A stretch of 64,000 nt of DNA from Emticicia agri (GTDB lineage: Bacteria; Bacteroidota; Bacteroidia; Cytophagales; Spirosomataceae). The stretch covers positions 1 through 64,000 of the forward strand of contig NZ_SEWF01000002.1 of NCBI RefSeq assembly GCF_004168285.1. Reading direction: 5' to 3'. A program made the position numbers and the translations under genes. Below are positions 1 through 9,300 of the stretch, one piece after another. Position 1 is the stretch's first letter; every line of letters begins with the position of its first letter. The notes below the pieces were generated by a model. It saw only the letters and a list, made by a program, of their open reading frames with translations. It searched no databases and was not told where the DNA came from.

Positions 1-11
1 TAGCATCTGCA

Positions 12-368
12 TTAGAATCGATTGATAGCTTTTAAAAAAGCGGCAAACTCTTGTGTCATTCGAGTGCCGTCCGCTACTAATTCCCAGTTCCGATATACTA
101 CTTTGCCAAGCGTATGACTAAACCACCTACGGCGCTTAATGTGTAGAAAAACTTTATGCCCTCTGATTGGAAAATCCTGAACTGTAATCTCATCAAAGAA
201 ACCTTTGGATTCCAACTTCTGAGATTCAAATTCTTTGGGTATATGATTAAATTCCTGTAGATATAAATGCATCACCTCCTCTGTAGTCTTATTAGAAGTA
301 AGTTCAAAATTTTCAATAATGATAGCTGGTAGCAATAACTTTAATAATTCTTCGTAATTTCCTTGCAT
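12..368 (-). CDS. ISAon1-family transposase, N-terminal region protein
   Basis: This 118-residue protein matches my memory of the short N-terminal ORF of ISAon1-type insertion sequences. The recognisable parts are the 'GFFDEITVQDFPIRG' stretch, the basic 'VFLHIKRRRW' stretch and the ending 'GTRMTQEFAAFLKAINRF'. In this family the first ORF carries the DNA-binding part and a second, longer ORF encodes the DDE catalytic domain. Transcription runs leftwards, so the catalytic ORF would lie beyond base 1 and cannot be checked. The reading frame is intact with a normal stop. The family call rests on remembered sequence pattern, not a search. Confidence 0.8.
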   Translation of the reverse strand: MQGNYEELLKLLLPAIIIENFELTSNKTTEEVMHLYLQEFNHIPKEFESQKLESKGFFDEITVQDFPIRGHKVFLHIKRRRWFSHTLGKVVYRNWELVADGTRMTQEFAAFLKAINRF

Positions 369-409
369 CTGTTCTTTTAGTAAAATGCAAAGGTCGAAAT
401 TATTTTACC

Positions 410-435
410 TCCCCACAACTTTTGGGACTGATCCA
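410..435. repeat. possible terminal inverted repeat of the ISAon1-type element
   Basis: About 40 bases upstream of the transposase start lies ccccacaacttttgggactg followed by atcca. It is the only sharply non-AT sequence in the gap before the next gene and sits where the outer end of the IS should be. The partner repeat is outside the window, so this is inferred from position only. Confidence 0.3.
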
Positions 436-523
436 TTTTCGTTTTCTAGGAAAAGTGCAATTTCAAAGAGCTAATAGATCAAAAAATCAAAAATAATCCT
501 CTAATTTGTAGAACAGCAGACTA

Positions 524-1270
524 TTAGACCCATCCAAAGCGTTCCATCAGTTTTTCTTTCTGCCCTCTTGATACAGGAATACTCTGCTCGTTATTCATCA
601 CTAAATAACTTCCTTCTCCTTTAACAAACTTTTTTATGTGATGAATATTAATTAAGAATTGTCTGTGGACTCGTAAAAAATCATGCTCTTCTAATAGTTC
701 CTGTATATCTTTCAGGGTTTTAGCTGTGATATGTTGCTGACCACTTACCAGATGAAATCTTGTATAATTATCATCAGCCTCACAATAGATAATCTCATGG
801 ATAGCTACAAAAGTTACGCCATTCTGGTAAGGTAAAGCAAGCCGTTCAGGCAGATAAGGGTTTTTGTGGGTAAATTGCTGTTTAAGATGGCGAATCTGAG
901 CCGAAGAAGTCTGTAGCTGTTTTTCTACTTTTCTTACCGCTGTAATCAACTCCTGTGTATCTATGGGTTTCAGCAGGTAATCAAGCGCACTATACTTAAA
1001 AGCTTTGAGGGCAAAACGGTCGTAGGCAGTTACAAAAACCAATAAAAATGTGATTTCGCCTATGGCTTCCAACACCTGAAACCCATTTAGCTGTGGCATT
1101 TCGATATCTAAAAAAACTACATCAGGGTTATATCGTCGGATGGCCTCAACGCCTGCCAGACTATCTGTGCAGGTTGCCACTATTTCTATTTGTGGGCAAT
1201 GCTGACCTAATCTTAGCACCAACAGGCTTACAGCATTAGGTTCATCATCAATAATAATGGCACGTAACAT
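524..1270 (-). CDS. LytTR-family response regulator
   Basis: This is a 248-residue two-component response regulator. Residues 1-120 form a receiver domain with the acidic pair D8/D9, the phosphoacceptor D55 in 'VVFLDIEMP', the switch residue T81 in 'FVTAYD' and the conserved lysine in 'DYLLKPI'. Residues from about 143 to 246 form a LytTR DNA-binding domain, recognisable from 'EADDNYTRFHL' and the 'FLRVHRQFLIN' signature. LytTR proteins bind direct repeats upstream of target promoters as dimers. The gene lies 17 bases after the propeller histidine kinase and is almost certainly its partner and co-transcribed. The divergent exported proteins starting at 4865 are plausible targets. Confidence 0.93.
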   Translation of the reverse strand: MLRAIIIDDEPNAVSLLVLRLGQHCPQIEIVATCTDSLAGVEAIRRYNPDVVFLDIEMPQLNGFQVLEAIGEITFLLVFVTAYDRFALKAFKYSALDYLLKPIDTQELITAVRKVEKQLQTSSAQIRHLKQQFTHKNPYLPERLALPYQNGVTFVAIHEIIYCEADDNYTRFHLVSGQQHITAKTLKDIQELLEEHDFLRVHRQFLINIHHIKKFVKGEGSYLVMNNEQSIPVSRGQKEKLMERFGWV

Positions 1271-1287
1271 GCGTATTTTATTTAGAA

Positions 1288-4200
1288 TTATATCGGAATT
1301 TCAACAATCACCTGTGTGCCGCTGGCTTGCCCCTGTGCATCGGTCAGGTCTATCATCTGTACTTTTGTATTTGTTTGATATAGCCCATTGATTAATTCAA
1401 TGCGTTCGGTGGTTACTTTCAAGCCGAAAGACTTACGATTAGTGGCTGATTTACTCTTAAACTCAACCGCTTTTTTACGACCAATGCCATCATCTGTAAT
1501 CAGAATCTGTAATGTTTCGGCTTGTGGCTGTTTTATGGCTATACTTACCGTGCCTCCTTGTGGTTTGTGCATTAAACCATGCCAGACGGCATTTTCTACA
1601 AAAGGCTGAATAAGTAGTGGCGGAATCTGTAATATATCGGGTTCAATGTCTTCATCAATTCGTATCTCATAATTGAGTTTTTTGCCAAATCGCATAGCTT
1701 CCATTTCTATATAAAATCGTAGTGTTTCTAACTCATTACTGAGTGTTACTTTTTCAGAACGAGAGTTTTCTAACACTAAACGAATTAACCGCGAAAATTT
1801 AGTCAGATAGTCAGAAGCAGCATCAAGGTCATTGTTGGCTACGTAATACTGTATAGAATTAAGGCAGTTAAAAATAAAATGTGGATTCATCTGTGCCCGC
1901 AGGGCAGCAATTTCAGTCTGTGCAATGCGCTGTTGATATTCGGCTTCACGTTGTTTATTAAGTGCTTCTTCTGCAGCCAAACGACTTTTAAGGGTTTGTT
2001 GAGCAATCCGGTATCTATATAAGAGATAAAGAATGCCAAAAATAAAGACAGCTATTAAGCCTCGAAACCACCATGTTTGCCAATAAGGGGGAGTGATAGT
2101 GATTTTTAAAGAACGGATATCTGACCAGATGCCTTCTGAATTGGCTCCTTTAATATAAAGCGTATATTCTCCCGGAGGAACATTGGTAAAGGTGGCTGAC
2201 GGATTATTACCACAGGTAATCCAGTTTTTATTAAAGTTATCCAGACGATACATATACTGATTTTTCTGATGCTGAATATAGGATAGCACCGAGAAACCTA
2301 CGGTAAAGAAATTCTGGTTATAGCGAAGTGTAATTTCGGGAATAGTGTTAATATTCTGAGAAAGTGCTAACTCCTGATCAAATACTTTGATAAAGCTGAA
2401 GATTGGCTTCGGTTTGGATGCATTGTCACGAATTTCTTGTGGATAAAACCGAAATCTATCAAAAAAAAGCTCGTCATTATTACCTTTAATAAGCATTCCG
2501 TAGTCATATATTTTCAGGTCATATTCAGCTCCGAATTGCTTAAAAGTGCCTGTATCAGGTGAGTACCTGACAAGCCCATTATCACTTTTTATCCAGAGTA
2601 TTCCATCATGGGCTAATTGCAGATTGAAAACAAAATCAACATTACTTAGAGGTATTTGCTGCCACTGATTAGTATTCATGGTGTATTTCCACAAACCATG
2701 TTTCGTAGCAGCAATCCATATTACTCCTCTTCTGGTGTCTTCTATCATTTTATTAATGGGAATATTACTTTCTGTCGCCTTCCTATTAATGGCATTCTTA
2801 ATGCTTAATTGCTCAGTTTTAGGATTAAACCACCGAATCAGGTTGTCATCCCAACTCCCTAACCAGATAGTTCCCCGGCTATCTGCCATAACAGACCGGA
2901 GCCTTTGCTTATTTATTAAATTTTCAATAGATTTTATATGCCTGTATTGTTTAATGCGGCTATCATATTTAATCAATGACCCTTCGGTAGTTAATGTAGT
3001 TTGTGTAACAGGAATCCATATATTACCTTCTTTATCCTGGGTCAGAGACATGACATTATAAAGTTGGTCAGTTCTTAATTTCGAATCCTGGATAGGTGCC
3101 TGTACATTTATCATTTGTTTACGGCGTAAATCCCATTGCCTGATACTACCCCCTTCTACTTTTCCGACAAACCATATTACCTGATTAATGGTATCTGGCA
3201 TAGCCATATGAAAATACTGCTCTGGTGTTTCCCCGTAAGGCTGTCTGAATAATTCGGAGACTTTTCCGCTTTGCTCATCATAAGCAGCTAAAACGAATCC
3301 TCTGGGGTTTTGGTAAGTGAAAAATAGCTGTGTTTTATACTGGCAAAATACACGGAGCCTTTCTTTCTTCATTGCTTGAGGGAAAGTTCTGAATACCTGA
3401 TTTTCAGGGCTTAAATAAAAGACTTCGGCATCGCCAATAGCATTGTGCTTTCCAATCCAGATGGTATTTCTATCACCAGAGAAAATAGAATTTGAATTAG
3501 TAGGAGGTGAAAATTGATTGTCCGGAATATGAGGATACTCATGCAATGTTTCTCTGAATTTATCAAAAACTTTAATCCCATTATTGCTATATAGTATAAA
3601 TTTGTTTTGCTGAAATGTACGAATATAGAATACCTGATTGGCTACCAACTCCGAAAAATGATACTGTTTCCAGCGAAGTGTTTGAATGTCAAACCGTAGT
3701 AACCCTAAGTAATACCATCCTCCTACCCAGATATAACGATTATCTATATAGACATTACTAATTGACATTTCCTGAGGAGCATTAGGATTCTTATTCTTAA
3801 TTTCTGGGTTATAAGCTCCGTATAAAGGATACCATACAGCTATGTTTGAGTGCGGGTCATAATAACCGAAAGCAGAACGCCCATGATCGGTATCTGAGCC
3901 ATAGCTTATTTGTCCCCATACCCGTCCTTTAGTATCTACAGTCAAAGGTTTACAGAGAATCAGCAGGGAGTCTGGTTCATACTTTTGCGTATAACCATTA
4001 AGTAGGTGTGATAACTGAATATGTCTGAATTTCTTTTTTTGAATGTCGAACTCAAAAAAAGGAGACCTTACATTATCAGAATTAGACGGGAATAGTATAT
4101 ATAACTTGCTGACAGAGTCTGACGCAGCACCCCAATAAACGTAATTTTTGACCAATGGGGTGGGATAAGAAGCAAAGGTTTCGGTGGTGGTATCAAAAAT

Positions 4201-4536
4201 AGCCACTCCACTGTCTGTCAAAGACCATACCGTTTTATTAATCATCTGAATGCCGTAAAACCGGGTACTATCATAGGTTTTGGCATAATGCCCATCATAT
4301 CTAATTAGCGATTGATTATCGGCCACAAACCATAAGTAGCCCTGGTGGTCTTGCAGCCGCATCTCTTTTGAGTAAGCTTTTTTTATAACTTCATTTTCAA
4401 TCACAAAGGAGTCAAAGCGTAGGTAGGGTTCGTGAATAAAGGTATTAGAAGCAGGTATAAATATAGTCTCTACCTGCTGCGCTTTAGCTTGCAGACCTAT
4501 CCATAAAAGAAAATACATGCCAATCAGACATCGCAT
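1288..4536 (-). CDS. propeller sensor histidine kinase (LytS-type His_kinase domain)
   Basis: This is a 1082-residue membrane sensor. It begins with a signal peptide (residues 1 to about 20, ending 'QAKAQ'). A long periplasmic region with repeated 'G.IW.G', 'DSRGTIWLGSW' and 'LWIKSDNGLVRY' blades follows, typical of Reg_prop/two-component propellers. A Y_Y_Y-like domain ('YRLDNFNKNWITCG', 'FTNVPPGEYTLYIKG') is followed by one membrane helix near residue 810. A short coiled coil leads to a His_kinase domain with phosphoacceptor H886 in 'MNPHFIFNCLNS'. The ATPase part has 'FVENAVWHG' and 'DDGIGRKK'. Sensors of this layout often detect glycans or envelope signals in Bacteroidota, but no ligand can be read from the sequence. 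Confidence 0.92.
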   Translation of the reverse strand: MRCLIGMYFLLWIGLQAKAQQVETIFIPASNTFIHEPYLRFDSFVIENEVIKKAYSKEMRLQDHQGYLWFVADNQSLIRYDGHYAKTYDSTRFYGIQMINKTVWSLTDSGVAIFDTTTETFASYPTPLVKNYVYWGAASDSVSKLYILFPSNSDNVRSPFFEFDIQKKKFRHIQLSHLLNGYTQKYEPDSLLILCKPLTVDTKGRVWGQISYGSDTDHGRSAFGYYDPHSNIAVWYPLYGAYNPEIKNKNPNAPQEMSISNVYIDNRYIWVGGWYYLGLLRFDIQTLRWKQYHFSELVANQVFYIRTFQQNKFILYSNNGIKVFDKFRETLHEYPHIPDNQFSPPTNSNSIFSGDRNTIWIGKHNAIGDAEVFYLSPENQVFRTFPQAMKKERLRVFCQYKTQLFFTYQNPRGFVLAAYDEQSGKVSELFRQPYGETPEQYFHMAMPDTINQVIWFVGKVEGGSIRQWDLRRKQMINVQAPIQDSKLRTDQLYNVMSLTQDKEGNIWIPVTQTTLTTEGSLIKYDSRIKQYRHIKSIENLINKQRLRSVMADSRGTIWLGSWDDNLIRWFNPKTEQLSIKNAINRKATESNIPINKMIEDTRRGVIWIAATKHGLWKYTMNTNQWQQIPLSNVDFVFNLQLAHDGILWIKSDNGLVRYSPDTGTFKQFGAEYDLKIYDYGMLIKGNNDELFFDRFRFYPQEIRDNASKPKPIFSFIKVFDQELALSQNINTIPEITLRYNQNFFTVGFSVLSYIQHQKNQYMYRLDNFNKNWITCGNNPSATFTNVPPGEYTLYIKGANSEGIWSDIRSLKITITPPYWQTWWFRGLIAVFIFGILYLLYRYRIAQQTLKSRLAAEEALNKQREAEYQQRIAQTEIAALRAQMNPHFIFNCLNSIQYYVANNDLDAASDYLTKFSRLIRLVLENSRSEKVTLSNELETLRFYIEMEAMRFGKKLNYEIRIDEDIEPDILQIPPLLIQPFVENAVWHGLMHKPQGGTVSIAIKQPQAETLQILITDDGIGRKKAVEFKSKSATNRKSFGLKVTTERIELINGLYQTNTKVQMIDLTDAQGQASGTQVIVEIPI

Positions 4537-4864
4537 AAAATGTAGGAGACAGCGATTACATTAATTCCTTTCCAAGATAACAGAAATCAGCACTTCTTCA
4601 AAATACTTAAGCCTTATTGGCAGTATCCGTCGGTTGAATGGTAGATATTTTGAGCAAACTGCATTCACGTCTCAGTTTTGTCTGCAATTACAAGTCTGCT
4701 ACTCACTCAAAAAAGTAGCCATTCAACCGATAAAACCTGCTACTCGGCTGTGTGGGATGGAAAAAGCTTTTTAACGTAGGTATTTTAGATGATAGTTAGC
4801 AATAAATAAAATAAGAAAGTATAGAGCTAAAGATTTGTACTATCATTAAAATTCATGAAACAAA
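4537..4864. promoter_or_regulatory. divergent intergenic region with a 12-bp inverted repeat
   Basis: These 328 bases separate the histidine kinase operon (leftwards) from the YadA-like gene (rightwards) and hold no gene. The 12-mer tcggttgaatgg at 4630-4641 recurs inverted as ccattcaaccga at 4719-4730. The pair is clearly more ordered than the surrounding AT-rich sequence and could be a binding site for the LytTR regulator. That link is inference. Confidence 0.45.
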
Positions 4865-6304
4865 ATGAAATACACTTTCCTTATTGCCTGGTGTTGCTTA
4901 TTTAATACGCTTGTTACTAAAGCGCAATCTTCTATTTTGTTGGAGCCTTCAAAGGACAATGGCATTTTCTCAAAGCGGGATAGTGCATTGAATTTACAAA
5001 GTAATTTACCTATTATATTACCTGCTTCCGGCGCAGGTACTCGTCTGATGTGGATACCTTCTTTAAGTGCATTTCGAGTAGGAACTGTTACAGGTATTTA
5101 CAGCGCAGATAATTGGAATGCAGATAGTATAGGTAGGTTTTCTATTGCCGGAGGGCTTAATACCAAGGCAACCGGGTATTGTTCAATAGCATTAGGAAGT
5201 AGTGCATCGGCAACAGGTAATAACTCCGTTGCCTTAGGAGTTTCAAGCGCTCTTGGTTTAGATGCTATTGCAATGGCGGGAGCGACAGCATTTGGTTCAA
5301 ATTCAGTAGCAGCCGGTATGTTCTCAGAAGCACAGGGCACGTTTTCAGTTGCGCTTGGGAGGGGAAACATAAGTCTTGGAGCATCGTCTGTTGCATTAGG
5401 CTCTTATGCAAAAGCAAACGGTGATTATTCGATAGCGGCAGGTTCTGGCAGCCATAGTTTTGGAGAATCATCCATCACATTAGGACAAGGATTAACGGCC
5501 TATAAATATGGGGGTATTAGTATGGGAACATTTAATAACCCTGGTAATACAACAGTTACCAATTATAGTGATTATTCTTATAGCGACAGAATTTTCCAGT
5601 TAGGCAATGGTGTTTTTGATTCTTTAGAAAATGCTATTATTTATAGCAATGCCCTCACGGTCATTCGCAACGGCAATGTAGGTATTGGTAATACAGTTGC
5701 TGCACTGGCTCCTGGTGAGCGCTTGGTTATTGATGGTAATGTCAGTGTCGTAGATGCTGCTAAAGGTATTAGGCTTTCGGCAAATTTTAGCCCCCTACTT
5801 ACCAAAACTTCCGACGTATTTACCTCAGGTGCTTATCAGAATCTTGGACGTTGGGGGCTTTTTAAAGATACCGATAATTTTACTTTCGGTATCCCGGCTA
5901 TTACTAATAAAACCTTTCGCTTTGTCAGCTATAATGATAACAGCACTATTTCTAAAACGGTATTGGATATTAATCAAAATGGCAATGTATCGGTTGAAGG
6001 TTTTTCCAAACTGGGAAGCAGTGCTCCGGCGATTAAAGTACTCAAACTAACAGGTACAACGGCAGCGACGCAGGGAACTTATACCTCAATAGCTCATGGA
6101 CTTAGCTTGTCCAAAATTCTGAGTGTAGAGGTTTTTGTATCGGTTTCGGCCACAGTGAAGCATGGGCGAGGATGGACTGCTTACGGTGGGCATCAGTTTG
6201 ATTTTTATATAGATAGTACTGTGATTCAAATTCTGAATATTGCAGGCAACAGCAGCAGCATTCTGAGCAAGCCTTATACGGTGCTTATTACTTATGAACA
6301 GTAA
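4865..6304 (+). CDS. exported protein with YadA/Hep_Hag-like head repeats
   Basis: This 479-residue protein has a signal peptide (residues 1 to about 21, ending 'VTKAQS'). Residues of roughly 85-215 contain tandem 14-residue head-type repeats such as 'ATGNNSVALGVSSALGLDAI' and 'GNISLGASSVALGSYAKANG'. This SVALG pattern is that of trimeric autotransporter heads (YadA, Hep_Hag motif), which form left-handed beta-rolls. The rest has 'GNVGIGN'-type segments seen in Bacteroidota fibre-like proteins, and a C-terminal beta-rich domain. I see no YadA membrane anchor and no S74 chaperone at the C-terminus, so surface attachment is unexplained. It lies divergent from a LytTR two-component operon and upstream of another large secreted protein. 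Confidence 0.75.
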   Translation: MKYTFLIAWCCLFNTLVTKAQSSILLEPSKDNGIFSKRDSALNLQSNLPIILPASGAGTRLMWIPSLSAFRVGTVTGIYSADNWNADSIGRFSIAGGLNTKATGYCSIALGSSASATGNNSVALGVSSALGLDAIAMAGATAFGSNSVAAGMFSEAQGTFSVALGRGNISLGASSVALGSYAKANGDYSIAAGSGSHSFGESSITLGQGLTAYKYGGISMGTFNNPGNTTVTNYSDYSYSDRIFQLGNGVFDSLENAIIYSNALTVIRNGNVGIGNTVAALAPGERLVIDGNVSVVDAAKGIRLSANFSPLLTKTSDVFTSGAYQNLGRWGLFKDTDNFTFGIPAITNKTFRFVSYNDNSTISKTVLDINQNGNVSVEGFSKLGSSAPAIKVLKLTGTTAATQGTYTSIAHGLSLSKILSVEVFVSVSATVKHGRGWTAYGGHQFDFYIDSTVIQILNIAGNSSSILSKPYTVLITYEQ

Positions 6305-6391
6305 GGTAAAGATTAGGACTGAAAAATAACAGATTCCATTGGTTTCATAAAGCAATACTTTATACAAATCTTTATTCTTATACATATACCC

Positions 6392-9300
6392 ATGAAAAAT
6401 TTTTTATTCTTTATTTGCTTGCTGTTGATACAGATGAATGCTGCAGGGCAGTATAAAAACTATCAGTATGAATCTTATCATAAATTAGGTGTGCTACCAA
6501 GAGATATTCAAGCCTATACTGACTATGGAACTCCTCAGGAATACTATATTGATGCCAACGCCAACATCATCCGTACTACCGTAGTGGTTCGCCCTACTGA
6601 TGTGAAGCCCTCTGGTAACGATTCACTATTTGTTTACCCCTATGAGCCTAGTCCACCAATATATAGTCAATATGCTTATAATGTAGATTTTTTAGTTACG
6701 AAAACCGACTCGTTAGGCAATTTGCTCTGGAGCCGCAAAATGGGTGGGGCTACGCTTGATTTTCTGGACAAGACTGCCGTTGACAAGGATGGTTTTATAT
6801 ATCTTACGGGACGCTCGCAAAATGGTATTATGCAGCCGGACGGCAGTACAGTACCCCAGGATGGTTTAGGTTTTGCCCAATGGATAGTGAAACTTTCGCC
6901 TAATGGTGATATTGTATTTGCCAAAAACATTATGAATCTGGTTGAAAAGAAGACAGTTGTTATGGCTGGGATTTTACCTGATAAATTCGGAAATTTTTAT
7001 CTGTACGGCAAGTATGATATGGATTTCGACCCTTCACCCCTGGATTCAGGACCTAATTCCGAAAAAGCAAGTATATTTTTAGTAAAATATGATAAAAACG
7101 GGAATTTTCTATGGGTACGAAAAATCATCGGCAATTTATCAAATGGTCAATTTCTTCCTATGGATATAGCCTATGACCCAATTAGTGATAAAGTGGTAAT
7201 AAGTGGTACATTTACTGGATTATTGGATTTTCATCCGGAGGATGACGCTTTTGATGTTTCAAGCTATTTAACAGACTGCGTAGCCGAACCTACAGATCCG
7301 ACTTGCCAGACAAACATTCCTTTTTTTGCTAAATACAAATCCAACGGTGATTTTGAATGGGCAAAAGTATTAAAATCAGAAGGTCCAAGTTCTTTAACTG
7401 GAACCTCCGGTTTGTTTCGTGTAAAAATTGATAATAGCGGTGGCATTGCTTTACATGGCCAGATTTCAAATCAACGTTTAGATTTCGATCCTTCGGCTTC
7501 TACCTTTTTTGTAGAAGAATTTGTCGGTGCATACGGAATCTTCATAAGCAAATATGATTCGCTTGGGAATTTTAAATTTGTGTTGCCTTTTGTTAATAAA
7601 AGCTCTGAGCCTTTTAATTTTTATTTCGATGCCTATAACAATATTCACGTCAATACCTGGATAGATTTGTCAGGCACCTATGATTTTGACCTCCGGACTA
7701 CACACCAGTTTATTATCAATGCTGAAAATGCCATAGACCCTCTTGTAGTAGTGTATAATGGGCAAACAGGCTTAGTACATGATTATCTGCGTCCGGCCAG
7801 ACAAAAAACATTTACAGGAAGCTATGCCGCTGCTATAGAGCTTCGCGAAATGCGCTTTACGCAAAGCAATCAGCTACGCATTCTTACCAGCATTCAGGTA
7901 TATGAACCCCGTGATGCCATAGATCTAAATCCCTCGCCTTTGGCTGATATTGATTTTATGCCTGATTGTAAAAGGGTATATGTAGAGTCAGCCGGGGTTA
8001 TATGGTTTTGCGATATATTGCAAACATTCCGTTTTAAAATACAGAAACCTGCTGTTAAGGTGAATGCCTGTTCTGCCGGAAGTCTTACGTTGGGTATGGA
8101 TGGATGTAGGGGTGGCACACCTGTCTGGTCTAACGGAGCTACCACCACTACTATCAGTGTCCCTCCATCTACTACTGCGGCCTATACGGTTCGTTGTAGC
8201 CTGAATGGTTTATTGAGTGAAGCATCTGCGCCATTTAATACTCCTTTGTCGGCCAATACCGCTCCGCTTATTTCAACACCACAAACCTCTATATGTGCAG
8301 GAACCAAAATTGAGCTATCGGCTACTAATTGCAGTGGTGCGGTTCAATGGTTCATTAACACTACTCAAATCGGTACGGATGATAATATCATTGTAAATCC
8401 TTCTACGGAAACTACCTATCGGGCTCGTTGTAACCGTTGTGGCAGTAATAGTGCCTATTCAGCCAATCTCACGATTCAGATGAAAACTGCCGAAGTACCT
8501 GTTATTGGAGTTACAAAAAGCAGTATTTGTCCCGGCGAAAGTAGTACATTGAGTGTGAATAATTGTAGTGGCTTAGTTACATGGAATTATGAGGAGAATG
8601 GACAAGTTCTTTATTATACAGGTAATTCTTTATTGGTTACACCTGCCAATACCACTAATTATACAGCTACTTGTAAAGTCTGTTCCTTAATTCAACAATC
8701 ATCTTTCAATCTTGTTGTAAATACATCCGGCGCTTTGCCTGAAGCATCAAATACAGGCCCATACTTTGAGGGTAATACGATAGAGCTGATGGCCGATGGC
8801 CTTGGTGGCAATACCTATACATGGACAGGCCCGAATGGTTTTACAGCTACAGGACAAACCATCAACCGTACCAATGCCACCGCTGCTATGGGAGGTATTT
8901 ATACAGTAACGATGAATGATGGTGTGAACTGCCCTGCCGCAAATACCACAGAAGTAATCATTTTTAATTCAGGCGGAGTGCCAACTCCAACATTATCTCC
9001 CTCTGCTACCACTGTCTGTGCAGGGCAATCGGTTACTATTACAGCGTCAGGCTGTACGGGGGGCTCAACCATATGGTCAACAGGTATTACGGCCAATAGT
9101 ATTACAGTGAGTCCTACACAAACCTCCAATTACAGTGCGCATTGTGTAGTAGGGAGTACATCAGGTGCAGAATCAGACATCGTGACGATTACGGTGAACC
9201 CATTGCCAGCTACGCCAATGGCTACTTCATCCTATACCAATAGCCTTACACTTTGTCCCACACAACACCTTTACCTGAGTGTATATGGTTGTGCCAACAT

